In this document: piece by piece, positions 7,842 through 16,189 of the stretch
Layout of the letters: each line of letters opens with the position of its first letter
How positions within the stretch are numbered: position 1 is the first letter of the stretch
From: Sandaracinaceae bacterium
GTDB lineage: Bacteria > Myxococcota_A > Polyangia > Polyangiales > JAFGIB01
DNA: 38,567 nucleotides
NCBI GenBank assembly: GCA_017881055.1
Contig: JADGRF010000061.1
Span: 1 to 38,567, forward strand
Direction: 5' to 3'
The notes under the pieces: model-generated
What the model saw: the letters and a program-made list of their open reading frames with translations, nothing else
The model's database searches: none
Told to the model about the DNA's origin: nothing
Made by a program: the position numbers and the translations under genes

Positions 7842-8567
7842 GTGCTCGTCGAAAAACTACTGAAAGTTGCACTGCTCGGGTCGGCCTGGGTCATGTGGCT
7901 CCTGCTGGCGCTCTCGGTGTTTTCGATCGCGACCATGATCGAGCGCTGGATCTTCTTCAAACGCCGCAGCGACGACATCGACGAGCTCGGTGAGAATCTG
8001 ATCGCCGCACTGGAGCAGGGTGATCGCGCGAAAGCGGAAGCGGTTCTCAAGGCGAGTCGTTCGGTCGAAGCGACCGTGCTCTCGTCCGCGATGCGCTACC
8101 TCGATGCGGGCCCCGACGCGGTCATCGATGCGATCGAAGCCAGCATGATCCGCGAGAAGCGTGATCTCGAGCGCGGCTCGACATTGCTCGGCACGCTCGG
8201 CAACAACGCTCCCTTCATCGGCCTGTTCGGTACCGTGATCGGCGTCATCATCGCGTTCCGACGCCTGGGCGAGAGCCAAGCGTCGTCGGCGATGAGCGCG
8301 GTCATGGGCGGCATCGCCGAGTCGCTCGTGGCTACCGGCGTGGGTCTCTTCGTCGCGATCCCAGCCGTCGTTGCTTACAACATCATCCAAAAAGCGATCG
8401 CGGACATCGAAGACAACGTCACGTCGATCGCCAAAGAGCTGACGGCCTTTCTCAAGGGCTCGCAGGGCACGGGCACGCTCGGTCTCGGTCGCGCCACGCA
8501 CGGCGAGGTGTCGGGCGACGGGCACTCGAGCAGCGCGCGCGAGCTGAACGCCGGCGGCACGAACTAA
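7842..8567 (+). CDS. exbB: ExbB/TolQ/MotA-family proton-channel protein
   Basis: This 241-residue inner-membrane protein has three hydrophobic segments (about residues 18-40, 120-145 and 163-190) and the family signature GTLGNNAPFIGLFGTVIG followed by GGIAESLVATGVGLFVAIPAVVAYN. With ExbD it turns proton flow into motion of TonB. It starts with GTG after AAAGGGA, 12 nt after the preceding stop. The cytoplasmic tail beyond residue 200 is Ser/Gly-rich and longer than minimal ExbB. Position next to exbD and tonB supports ExbB rather than TolQ. Confidence 0.9.
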   Translation: MLVEKLLKVALLGSAWVMWLLLALSVFSIATMIERWIFFKRRSDDIDELGENLIAALEQGDRAKAEAVLKASRSVEATVLSSAMRYLDAGPDAVIDAIEASMIREKRDLERGSTLLGTLGNNAPFIGLFGTVIGVIIAFRRLGESQASSAMSAVMGGIAESLVATGVGLFVAIPAVVAYNIIQKAIADIEDNVTSIAKELTAFLKGSQGTGTLGLGRATHGEVSGDGHSSSARELNAGGTN

Positions 8568-8614
8568 TCCGCGACTAATCCACGAACTAACGACGAACGC
8601 TTCGGAGGCTCATC

Positions 8615-9031
8615 ATGGCATCGTCACTCGGTGGAGGCGGCAAACGCCGCGGCGGCATCACGGGCATCAACGTGACCCCGATGGTCGACGTCGTGCTGGT
8701 GCTGCTGGTGATCATGATGGTCTCGGCCGTCTACATCGTGTCGCAGGCGCTCAAGGTGGAGCTGCCGAAGACGGCAAGCTCGGACGAGCCGGCCAACACG
8801 CCGCTCGTGGTCACGGTGATGAAGGATGGGAGCTACCTGTTCAACCAGAAGCCGATCGAAGAGTCGCAGCTGAGTGGAACCTTCGCGAAAGCCAAGAAGG
8901 AGAACAAGGACGCGAGCCTGGTTCTCACTGCGGACCGCGAGGCGTTCCATGGCGATGTGGTGCACGTGATTGACCTCGCGAAGGTCGAAGGCATCACCAA
9001 GTTCGCGATCACGGTCGATCGCTCCAAGTGA
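8615..9031 (+). CDS. exbD: ExbD/TolR-family protein
   Basis: This 138-residue protein has a short basic N-terminus, a single transmembrane helix carrying the essential aspartate in NVTPMVDVVLVLLVIMMV, and a periplasmic domain with the family pattern DASLVLTADREAFHGDVVHVIDLAK. It pairs with ExbB to power TonB. A strong Shine-Dalgarno (GGAGG) precedes the ATG. The 47-bp spacer after exbB contains a small imperfect repeat of ACTAATCC. Confidence 0.92.
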   Translation: MASSLGGGGKRRGGITGINVTPMVDVVLVLLVIMMVSAVYIVSQALKVELPKTASSDEPANTPLVVTVMKDGSYLFNQKPIEESQLSGTFAKAKKENKDASLVLTADREAFHGDVVHVIDLAKVEGITKFAITVDRSK

Positions 9032-9055
9032 GTCGGCGCGAAGCAAGGTGCACGA

Positions 9056-9772
9056 GTGACGACGACTAGGCGCAAGAAGCGAGGACTCTCACCGGTCTAC
9101 GTGGTCAGCATCGGGCTGCACCTCGCGATCGGTGCCGTGCTCGCGCTCGTTCCGCAGCAGAAGCTGCGCGAGGTGGTGGCGATCGCGCTGAACGAGGCCC
9201 CGGAGAAGAAACCGGAGCCGCCGAAGCCGAAGCCGCATCCTACGGAGGCTCCGAAGGTCACGCATGCTCCCCGCGCGGCGCGCGCACCGAGCGCGGCGCA
9301 AGCCTCGGCGCAGGCTGCTCCGTCAGCTGCGCCTGTGTTCACGGATCTCGGTCTGATGCTCGACGCGACGGCGTCCGGTGGCCTTGCGGTGAACGTCGCC
9401 CCGCAGCCGTCGCACGTGAAGGCGGTGTCGGGTCCGGCGCTCGAGGTCGTGAAGCCGAAGATCATTCCGCTGCACAAGCCCGAGCCGGAGTGTGTGCAGC
9501 TGCCCGTGAAGGCGCGGCCGCTCGACTTGGCGCGTCCTTCGTACACGGACGATGCTCGGCGCGCAGGCGTGCAGGGCCGCATTCGCATCGAGCTCGCCAT
9601 CAACGAGCAGGGCGAGGTCACCAACGCGCGCATCATCGAAGGTCTTGGCCACGGATTGGATGAGGAAGCGCTGGCGGCCGCGCGTCGCGTGCGCTTCAGC
9701 CCGGCACAACGGTGTGGCAAGCCGGTGTCTACGCCGTTCGTCATCGCCATGCGCTTCGTATTGGGTTCATGA
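9056..9772 (+). CDS. tonB: TonB energy transducer
   Basis: This 238-residue protein has an N-terminal anchor helix (VVSIGLHLAIGAVLALV), a Pro/Lys spacer (EKKPEPPKPKPHP) and an Ala-rich segment. The C-terminal TonB domain reads ARPSYTDDARRAGVQGRIRI, GEVTNARIIEGLGHGLDEEAL and RFSPAQRCGKPV. It passes ExbB/ExbD energy to the outer-membrane receptor. It starts with GTG, 24 nt after exbD, and its stop overlaps the receptor's start. The spacer is short for a TonB, so reach across the periplasm may depend on the second TonB-type domain on the receptor. Confidence 0.9.
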   Translation: MTTTRRKKRGLSPVYVVSIGLHLAIGAVLALVPQQKLREVVAIALNEAPEKKPEPPKPKPHPTEAPKVTHAPRAARAPSAAQASAQAAPSAAPVFTDLGLMLDATASGGLAVNVAPQPSHVKAVSGPALEVVKPKIIPLHKPEPECVQLPVKARPLDLARPSYTDDARRAGVQGRIRIELAINEQGEVTNARIIEGLGHGLDEEALAAARRVRFSPAQRCGKPVSTPFVIAMRFVLGS

Positions 9773-12447
9773 TGCTTCGTATAAGGATCGCCGCTTTCGC
9801 TGCAGCGTTGCTGCTCACGGGCGCGGCGCAAACATTCGCGCAGGATGCGCCTGCGGGGGCAGCGGGTGCGTCGCCGTCGGCTGCACCGCAGCGCGTCGTG
9901 ATACCGCCGAAGCTCGTGCACTTCGAGCAAGCGGAGTATCCCGAGGCCGAGCGCGCGAATCCGCGCGATGTCTCCGTGGTGCTGACGATCGGCATCGGTG
10001 TGGACGGCAAGGTCATCGAACTCAGCGTGGCGCAGTCGGGCGGTGCTGCGTTCGATGCGGCCGCGACCGAGGCCGCGAAGAAGTTCGAGTTCGAGCCGGC
10101 CCAAGTCGACGGCGTGAAAGTGGCGGTGCGCATCCAGTATCGCTACGAGTTCACGCTCGCAGCGCCGGAGCCGGTACCCGTCAAGACGACGGCGGATTTC
10201 GACGGCGTCGTGCGCGATCGCAAGACGCATGGCCCTTTGGCTGGCGTGACGGTCGACGTCGATGGCGTTGCGTCGGTAACCGACTCGGCCGGGCAGTTTC
10301 ACTTCGCCGACCTCCCGCCGGGCACCCACACGGTCACTCTGTCAGGTGACAACTTCACGCCGACTGGCACGCAGGAAACGCTGCTCGCGGGCCAGCGCTA
10401 CGACGCGACGTACGAAGTCGAGACCAATCCGGAGGGCATTGCGCCCGGCGAGCAGGTCGACTTCGAGATGGTGATCGTGGATGTGCCGCTCGCGAAGTCG
10501 ATGGCCGCCACCACGATTAGCTCGGAGCAAGGCTCGCGCGTTGCCGGCACCGGTGGCGACGTGATCAAGGTCGTCGAGAATCTGCCGGGTGTCGCGCGCG
10601 CGAGCGTCGGCTCCAGCGCGCTCGTGGTCTGGGGTGCGGCAGGTGAAGACACGCGCGTCTACGTCGACGATGTACACATTCCGCGCCTGTACCACGAGGG
10701 CGGTTTTCGTTCGGTGATTCACTCGGACCTGGTGAAGAGCGTCGAGCTCGAGCCGGGTGGCTACGGCGCGCCTCACGGTCGCGGCCTCGGCGGCCTCGTC
10801 ACCGTCGGCATGAAGCCACTCGTCAACGACGGCTATCACGGCAGCATCGCGCTCGACGCGATCGATGCCGCGGCGAGCGTGCGCGGCTCGGTCGGTGATC
10901 AGTTCCGCTTTGCGGGGGCCGTGCGCAGAAGTCACTTGGATTGGGTGCTCAAGCAAGCCACCTCCGAGGACGTCGGCGCGATCGTGCCCATTCCCAAGTA
11001 CTGGGACTCGCAGCTGCGTGCGGCCTGGGTGCCGCACGAAGACGAGAGCGTAGAAGTCGGCGCGCTGTTGTCGTCCGACCAGATCAGTCGCTCCGTGCTC
11101 GCTGCCGATCCGAACGAGACGAAGAGCGACGGCAAGGACTCCACGTTCGATCGCTTCTACCTGCGCTACGAGAAGCACATGGGCGATGGCGGCGTCGTGA
11201 CGGCGACCCCGTTCATCGGCTTCGATCACTCGCGCGTCTCGACGCTGTTCGGAGCTGTGCCTGCGTCGCTCACGAACGACGCGACGCTCTACGGCTTGCG
11301 CGCGGTCTGGAGCGGCAAGCCCGACGAGCACATCGGCGTGAGCGCCGGCATCGACGTCGAAGTGCAGGACAGCACGCTGCGGCGCAACGGCTCGATCACT
11401 ACGCCGCCGCGCGAAGGCGACCTGCACGTGTTCGGCGCGCCGCCGAGCGACCAGGTCAACGCTGACAAGTGGAACACCACGAACGCCGGCCTCGCGCCCT
11501 TCGTGCAAGCCGACTTCTCGTTGCTGGACGGCAAGGTGCACGTGATCCCGGGCTTGCGCGCCGAGCCTTCGATCGTGCGCGCGAGCCGTCGCGTGCCTGC
11601 CCAAGCCGACATCCCCGCGCTCGGCACAATGAACGAGAGCACGGCGATCGAGCCGCGGCTCGCCGCGCGCTGGGCGATCACCGAGCGCATCGCCGTGCGT
11701 GCCGCATTTGGCATTTACCACCAGCCGCCGCTCGCCGAGGATCTCAGCGCCGTGTTCGGCAACCCGCGCCTCGGTGAATCCAAGGCCGTGCACTATCTCG
11801 CGGGCACGACCCTGAAGATCACCGACGCGGTCTCGCTCGAGGTCACGAGCTTTCTCTCTCGTCAGAGCCAGCTCGCCACGCGCAGCCCGCTGCCGACACC
11901 GCTCGAGGCGCAGGCGCTGATTCAAGGCGGCCTCGGTCGCGCGTACGGTGGGCAAGTCTTGCTGCGCCACGACATGACGTCGCACTTCTTCGGCTGGCTC
12001 AGCTACAGCCTAGTACGCAGCGAGCGCACCGACGGCGGCTCGAACCAGTTCCGCGTGTTCGACTTCGACCAGACGCACGTGTTCACGGCGCTCGCGTCGT
12101 ACGATCTCGGCGCGGGTTTCGAGCTCGGTGCACGCTTTCGGTACTCGACCGGTTTTCCGCGCACGCCCGTGGTCCAAGTCGTGTACGACTCACGCCGCGA
12201 CAGCTACGAGCCGATCTTCGGTGCGCACAACTCGATTCGCATTCCGGCATTCTACGAGTTCGACGCGCGCGCTTCGAAACGCTGGAAGCTCGCGAAAGAC
12301 AGCGAGCTCGAGCTCTACCTCGACGTGCAGAACGTGACCAATCACGCGAACCCCGAGGAGATTGTCTACAACTACAACTTCAGCAAGAAGTCGTACATCA
12401 CCGGCCTGCCTCTGCTGCCGGTGCTGGGAGCCAAGCTCACATGGTGA
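9769..12447 (+). CDS. TonB-dependent receptor with N-terminal TonB C-terminal-like domain
   Basis: This 892-residue outer-membrane receptor has a signal peptide to about residue 25. Residues 43-129 form a TonB C-terminal-type domain (YPEAERANPRDVSVVLTIG, AAATEAAKKFEFEPAQVDG). Residues 142-225 are a carboxypeptidase-regulatory beta domain (FDGVVRDRKTHGPLAGVTVD). Residues 242-345 are the plug (DVIKVVENLPGVARASVGSS, VYVDDVHIPRLYHEGG, GYGAPHGRGLGG). The rest is a 22-strand-type barrel ending in an aromatic residue. TonB domains belong on the transducer, so one on the receptor is unexpected. It may act as a docking partner or signalling domain. The start is one of two adjacent ATGs (9769 or 9772). 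Ligand unknown; the operon suggests a phosphorus-containing or large ligand. Confidence 0.85.
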   Translation: MMLRIRIAAFAAALLLTGAAQTFAQDAPAGAAGASPSAAPQRVVIPPKLVHFEQAEYPEAERANPRDVSVVLTIGIGVDGKVIELSVAQSGGAAFDAAATEAAKKFEFEPAQVDGVKVAVRIQYRYEFTLAAPEPVPVKTTADFDGVVRDRKTHGPLAGVTVDVDGVASVTDSAGQFHFADLPPGTHTVTLSGDNFTPTGTQETLLAGQRYDATYEVETNPEGIAPGEQVDFEMVIVDVPLAKSMAATTISSEQGSRVAGTGGDVIKVVENLPGVARASVGSSALVVWGAAGEDTRVYVDDVHIPRLYHEGGFRSVIHSDLVKSVELEPGGYGAPHGRGLGGLVTVGMKPLVNDGYHGSIALDAIDAAASVRGSVGDQFRFAGAVRRSHLDWVLKQATSEDVGAIVPIPKYWDSQLRAAWVPHEDESVEVGALLSSDQISRSVLAADPNETKSDGKDSTFDRFYLRYEKHMGDGGVVTATPFIGFDHSRVSTLFGAVPASLTNDATLYGLRAVWSGKPDEHIGVSAGIDVEVQDSTLRRNGSITTPPREGDLHVFGAPPSDQVNADKWNTTNAGLAPFVQADFSLLDGKVHVIPGLRAEPSIVRASRRVPAQADIPALGTMNESTAIEPRLAARWAITERIAVRAAFGIYHQPPLAEDLSAVFGNPRLGESKAVHYLAGTTLKITDAVSLEVTSFLSRQSQLATRSPLPTPLEAQALIQGGLGRAYGGQVLLRHDMTSHFFGWLSYSLVRSERTDGGSNQFRVFDFDQTHVFTALASYDLGAGFELGARFRYSTGFPRTPVVQVVYDSRRDSYEPIFGAHNSIRIPAFYEFDARASKRWKLAKDSELELYLDVQNVTNHANPEEIVYNYNFSKKSYITGLPLLPVLGAKLTW

Positions 12448-13502
12448 ACGCACGCCACGTAGGATTCGCTCTTATCGCACTCGCGTTCGCTGCAGCCAAC
12501 GGCTGCAAGCCGGACGTCGCGGGTCGCCCATCGCTCGTCGACAGCGAGCGCGTGCTCGCCGTCCGCTCCGAGCCAGCCGAAGCCAAACCCGGCGACGCAG
12601 TGCAGTACACGGCGTTGTACGTGGGGCCGGACGGCAATGCGAAGGCGAGCGACCTCGATTGGTCGTTGTGCGTCGGACGCAAGCCGCTCGCGGCCAGCGG
12701 TCCCGTGACCGAGGATTGCCTGCGCGCCACTGGCAAGCTGCTCGGTCCGCTCGGCGGCGGCGCCTCGGTCAAAGCCGCTGTGCCCGACGACACGTGCCGC
12801 TTGTTTGGTCCAACGCCACCGGCGCCCGAGGAGGGTCAACCTGCCGTGCGTCCCGCGGATCCCGACACCACAGGCGGCTACTACCAGCCCGTGCGCCTGC
12901 GCATCGCGCGCGGCGGGGCAGACGACGAGTACATCGTCGGCGTGACCCGCATCACCTGCGGTCTCGGCGGAGCGACGACCGAGCAAGCTGATGCCTACGC
13001 GGTCGGCTATCGCACGAACGAGAACCCGGTCCTCGATTCACTCGCGCTGGTTCGCAATGGCAAAGAGACCAACGTCGTGCCCGGCACGGCGGCTAAAGTC
13101 GCGCCGTCGGAGCACCTCACGCTTCGCGTGCACTGGGCTGCGTGCCCCACGAAATCCACGTGCGGCGACGGCCTCTGCGGCGCCGGTGAAACGATCGTAA
13201 CCTGCGCCGACGATTGCACGATGCCCGTCGGCTGCAGCGGCTCGGAGCCCTACGTGTACTTCGATCCGGTGGCGCGCGCGGTCAGGCCGCGTCGCGAATC
13301 GATGCGCGTCTCGTGGTTCGCGAACGATGGTCGCTTCGAGCAGGAGCGCACCGGCCGCGGCGAGAAAGACGCAGAGAACGCCTTCAGCGAGAATCGATGG
13401 ACCGCACCAAGCAAGCCCGGCGAGGTGCTGCTTTGGGTGGTGCTGCGCGACGACCGCGGTGGCGTCGGCTTCGCGAGCTACAAGCTGCAAGTCGGCATTT
13501 GA
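12441..13502 (+). CDS. Lipoprotein with Cys-rich CGDGxC motif
   Basis: This 353-residue protein overlaps the receptor gene by seven bases. Its signal peptide ends with a putative lipidated Cys (AANGC). The middle has CGDGLCGAGETIVTCADDC, a short disulphide motif common in myxobacterial extracellular proteins as I recall. The end is beta-rich (WVVLRDDRGGVGFASYKLQV) like an Ig-type domain. No enzyme motif is visible. As the last gene of the operon it may be a surface-exposed partner of the receptor, by analogy with SusD-like or HmuY-like lipoproteins, though it is not homologous to either as far as I can see. Confidence 0.65.
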   Translation: MVNARHVGFALIALAFAAANGCKPDVAGRPSLVDSERVLAVRSEPAEAKPGDAVQYTALYVGPDGNAKASDLDWSLCVGRKPLAASGPVTEDCLRATGKLLGPLGGGASVKAAVPDDTCRLFGPTPPAPEEGQPAVRPADPDTTGGYYQPVRLRIARGGADDEYIVGVTRITCGLGGATTEQADAYAVGYRTNENPVLDSLALVRNGKETNVVPGTAAKVAPSEHLTLRVHWAACPTKSTCGDGLCGAGETIVTCADDCTMPVGCSGSEPYVYFDPVARAVRPRRESMRVSWFANDGRFEQERTGRGEKDAENAFSENRWTAPSKPGEVLLWVVLRDDRGGVGFASYKLQVGI

Positions 13503-13521
13503 TGGATCCCAGTTCTTGGCT

Positions 13522-14955
13522 CTACTGATCGTGCGGAAGCTTGCTCTGAGGCGGTCGCAGGTACGCGAACGGCCCGTAGTAACGCAAGTTCGACACGCGT
13601 GACGTGTACACGTCCGCATATCGTTCCAGCTGACGCGCCATCCGGCTCTTGTCGCTGCCGGCGCGCATCAGCGGGCCCCAGCCACGATGACCCAGCTCGG
13701 CGGCCTCTTGCGCCAGCGCGGCAACCTTGGGGTCGAGCTCGGCGAGCGCGCTGCGCAACTCGTGCAGGCTCGCCTTGATCTTGGTCGAGTTGGGCCCTGC
13801 AGCGTCCGGCGCGTAGCCGTGCTCGATGCGTTGCAAGCACAGCCGCAACCACGCTTGCTCCTGCTCCAGCTCGATCTTCTGCGCCATGAGTCGCGTGAGC
13901 TCGGCCTGCTTCGCCTTGAAGCGATCCGCCGCGAGGATCTCGTCTTCCAGCTCGCGAACGATCAGCGCGGTACGCCAGCGCAGCACGTCTTTGGTCACAT
14001 GCACGTCCGCGTACACGTGGTCGCCGATGTACAAGATCTCTTCGCCCGGCACGCCGAGGAACTTCTCGACCGAGCGTGCGTTTCCGCCATAGTACACACG
14101 GCCTCGCTCCAGCGTACCGGCGACCGGCTTCAGCAGCCCCGAGTCTTCCATCACTTCGTAGAGCGGGTTGCTTGCCGTGAAGAATTCGGGCTTGCGCGCC
14201 TCGACCATGATCACGTCGAACAGATCGCGGAACGTCTGCCCCTTCGGCAGGTGGCGATCGAACGCGTAGCTCATCATCGCCTGCGTGTACGTCCACTCGG
14301 AGTTGGTGATCAGCAGCAGCGTCTTGCCCGAGTGCTTGAGATCCAAGAGCGCCAGCGGCAGCTCGGGATCCGGCACCACGAAGGTATCGGGGTCGCGCAT
14401 GATGTCGGCCTTCAGCGCGCCTTCCATGTGCGCCACGTTGACGCTCGAGCGCACCGCCTCGTAGAGATCGCGGTAGCCGACCGGGTGCGTGATCTGTCCC
14501 GCGTCGAGTCGATCGACCAGCTGCGCGTAGAGCGTCGCTTCCGAGAGCGAGAACAGCGTGTTCAGAAACACCCAGCGCGGCTCCGACAGATCCACCAGCA
14601 CGCGCGAGTACACCTGACGCTGCTCGTCATGCGCCAAAACGCGCGTGCCGTGACAGGCGCGCAGCACGAAGCCGAAGCGCGACGCCTTCACCAAGTTCCC
14701 GAGCTCGAGGTCGATGATCAGGCCGCGTGTCGCGAACTCGTGATCGAACGCGAGGCCCGACACGGGCCAGCCGCCTTCACCCATTCTGCGCACCACGTGC
14801 TCGTACGCGCGCCGCTCCCACAGGTCGTGCCGATAGTGGATCAGCGTGTAGTCCATGTCGCAGCCGATCGCTTTCACCGCGCGTAGGTTGAGCGTGCGGT
14901 TCGCGAAGACACGACGTTGGATGGGTGCTGCGGAGGCGCCGGTGGGCTGCGTCAT
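13522..14955 (-). CDS. HAD-IG family 5'-nucleotidase
   Basis: This 477-residue cytoplasmic protein has haloacid dehalogenase motif I at residues 31-38 (GCDMDYTL; nucleophile Asp33, acid/base Asp35), motif II in LLLITNSEW, and motif IV in YIGDHVYADV. Overall it resembles eukaryotic cytosolic purine 5'-nucleotidase (cN-II), which dephosphorylates IMP and GMP. The C-terminal part has a coiled-coil-like stretch (KAKQAELTRLMAQKIELEQE). It follows the YugP-like peptidase by 16 nt on the same strand and converges with the TonB operon, 19 bp away. Specific substrate is inferred from family only. Confidence 0.85.
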   Translation of the reverse strand: MTQPTGASAAPIQRRVFANRTLNLRAVKAIGCDMDYTLIHYRHDLWERRAYEHVVRRMGEGGWPVSGLAFDHEFATRGLIIDLELGNLVKASRFGFVLRACHGTRVLAHDEQRQVYSRVLVDLSEPRWVFLNTLFSLSEATLYAQLVDRLDAGQITHPVGYRDLYEAVRSSVNVAHMEGALKADIMRDPDTFVVPDPELPLALLDLKHSGKTLLLITNSEWTYTQAMMSYAFDRHLPKGQTFRDLFDVIMVEARKPEFFTASNPLYEVMEDSGLLKPVAGTLERGRVYYGGNARSVEKFLGVPGEEILYIGDHVYADVHVTKDVLRWRTALIVRELEDEILAADRFKAKQAELTRLMAQKIELEQEQAWLRLCLQRIEHGYAPDAAGPNSTKIKASLHELRSALAELDPKVAALAQEAAELGHRGWGPLMRAGSDKSRMARQLERYADVYTSRVSNLRYYGPFAYLRPPQSKLPHDQ

Positions 14956-14971
14956 GTTGGACTACGCCGGG

Positions 14972-15667
14972 TTAGCTCCGGCGACGGTCACCAAGTAGAC
15001 CCGCGCGCCACAAGAAGTACAAGAGCTGAAGGACCGCCGAGATTGCAGCTGCCACGTAGGTCAGCGCGGCGGCGTCGAGCACCTTCTTCGCATCGCCCGC
15101 TTCGCTCGACGAAACGATGCCCGTGCTGACGAGCGCGGCCACCGCGCGGCTCGATGCGTTGATCTCCACGGGCAACGTGACCAGCGTAAACAGCACGAAC
15201 GCCGAGAAGAGCGCGATGCCCGCCCAGACCAAGCTCGTGGCATGCAGGAACATGCCGGCGCCGAGCATCAGAAAGCCGAGGTTCGAGCCCAGCATCGCGG
15301 GCTTCACCACCACCGAGCGAAACGCCAGCGGGCCGTAGTCGTGCGCATGCTGAATCGCGTGGCCTGCCTCGTGCGCGGCGACGCCGATCGAGGCCAGCGA
15401 GCGACCGTTGTACACGTCAGGCGACAGACGCAGCGTGCGCGTGGACGGATCGTAGTGGTCCGACAGAAAGCCGGCGACGGTTTCGACGCGCACCCCGTTT
15501 ACGCCCGAGCGCGACAAGAGCTCGCGCGCCGCTTCCGCACCCGACAGACCGGACCGCGAGGGGATCTGGCTGTAGTGCGCGAAGGTCGACTTCACCTTCA
15601 GGCTCGCCCACAGGCTGAGCAGCATCCCGGGCACCATGAACAGCAGATAGACAGGGCTGAAGAACAT
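14972..15667 (-). CDS. YugP-like membrane zinc metallopeptidase
   Basis: This 231-residue protein begins with a hydrophobic segment (SPVYLLFMVPGMLLSLWASL). It carries the zinc motif HEAGH in VAAHEAGHAIQHAHDYGPL and has three more membrane segments, ending DAAALTYVAAAISAVLQLLY. This is the YugP/DUF232 layout, a membrane-bound peptidase family of unknown substrate. The ATG at 15667 was chosen because earlier in-frame starts would run through the divergent gene. A promoter with its -10 six bases before the ATG suggests a leaderless mRNA. It is first of a two-gene operon with the 5'-nucleotidase. Confidence 0.87.
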   Translation of the reverse strand: MFFSPVYLLFMVPGMLLSLWASLKVKSTFAHYSQIPSRSGLSGAEAARELLSRSGVNGVRVETVAGFLSDHYDPSTRTLRLSPDVYNGRSLASIGVAAHEAGHAIQHAHDYGPLAFRSVVVKPAMLGSNLGFLMLGAGMFLHATSLVWAGIALFSAFVLFTLVTLPVEINASSRAVAALVSTGIVSSSEAGDAKKVLDAAALTYVAAAISAVLQLLYFLWRAGLLGDRRRS

Positions 15668-15673
15668 AGCCTC

Positions 15674-15701
15674 AAGATAAGGTCGGGCGACTGGAATGCA
15701 A
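15674..15701 (-). promoter_or_regulatory. Promoter of the YugP-like peptidase, probably leaderless
   Basis: TTGCAT (15701-15696), a 16-bp spacer and TATCTT (15679-15674) read leftward, and only six bases separate the -10 from the ATG at 15667. GAGG lies in that gap, but the transcript would start at about the ATG, too late to include it. Confidence 0.45.
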
Positions 15702-15773
15702 GCCGTGCGACCGGCGTGTTTTGGTGCCACCTGGTGTACGATGCCGGCGCAACCTTGAACGAGGAGCCGCTTC

Positions 15774-16181
15774 ATGACCGCTGCGAATTCCGTGATCCCC
15801 AACGGCGTGAAGTACATCAGCCTGCGCACGTTCAAGAAGGATGGCTCGCCGATCGATACGCCCGTCTGGTTCGCGCATCTCGAGGACAAGCTGATCGTCT
15901 TCACCGATGGCACGTCGTACAAGGTGAAGCGCTTGCGCCGCGACTCACGGATCGAAGTCGCGACCTGCGACATGCGCGGCGGCGACGTGGGGGAATGGCA
16001 CAAGGGCAAGGGGCGCTTGGTCGAGAGCCCCAGCGACGCGCCGTACATCGATCGCTGCTACGCGGCGCTCAATCGCAAGTACGGCCTGATGATGCGCATG
16101 GGCACGTTCTTCTCGATGCTCGCGGGGCGCAAAGGTCGGCGCCTGATCCTCGAGCTCGCGCTCGACGCCGCTAGCCCCTGA
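15774..16181 (+). CDS. PPOX-class (pyridoxamine-phosphate-oxidase fold) F420/FMN-dependent oxidoreductase
   Basis: This 135-residue split-barrel protein has ISLRTFKKDGSPIDTPVWFA, then KLIVFTDGTSYKVKRLRRDS and WHKGKGRLVE, typical of small PPOX-class flavin or F420-dependent reductases of the Rv2061 type. Such enzymes reduce diverse substrates and their native role is usually unknown. GAGGAG precedes the ATG by about nine bases. It lies eight bases before the sirtuin gene and probably shares its transcript. It is divergent from the metallopeptidase. Confidence 0.78.
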   Translation: MTAANSVIPNGVKYISLRTFKKDGSPIDTPVWFAHLEDKLIVFTDGTSYKVKRLRRDSRIEVATCDMRGGDVGEWHKGKGRLVESPSDAPYIDRCYAALNRKYGLMMRMGTFFSMLAGRKGRRLILELALDAASP

Positions 16182-16189
16182 CGTAAACT

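Noticed and set aside
10342-11985. 547-codon open frame antisense to the TonB-dependent receptor
   Set aside because: Arg/His/Ala-rich composition without any domain; a by-product of GC-rich third positions opposite a clear receptor gene.
13687-14886. 399-codon open frame antisense to the 5'-nucleotidase
   Set aside because: Mirror of a real gene; composition dominated by Arg, Gln and His with no motif.
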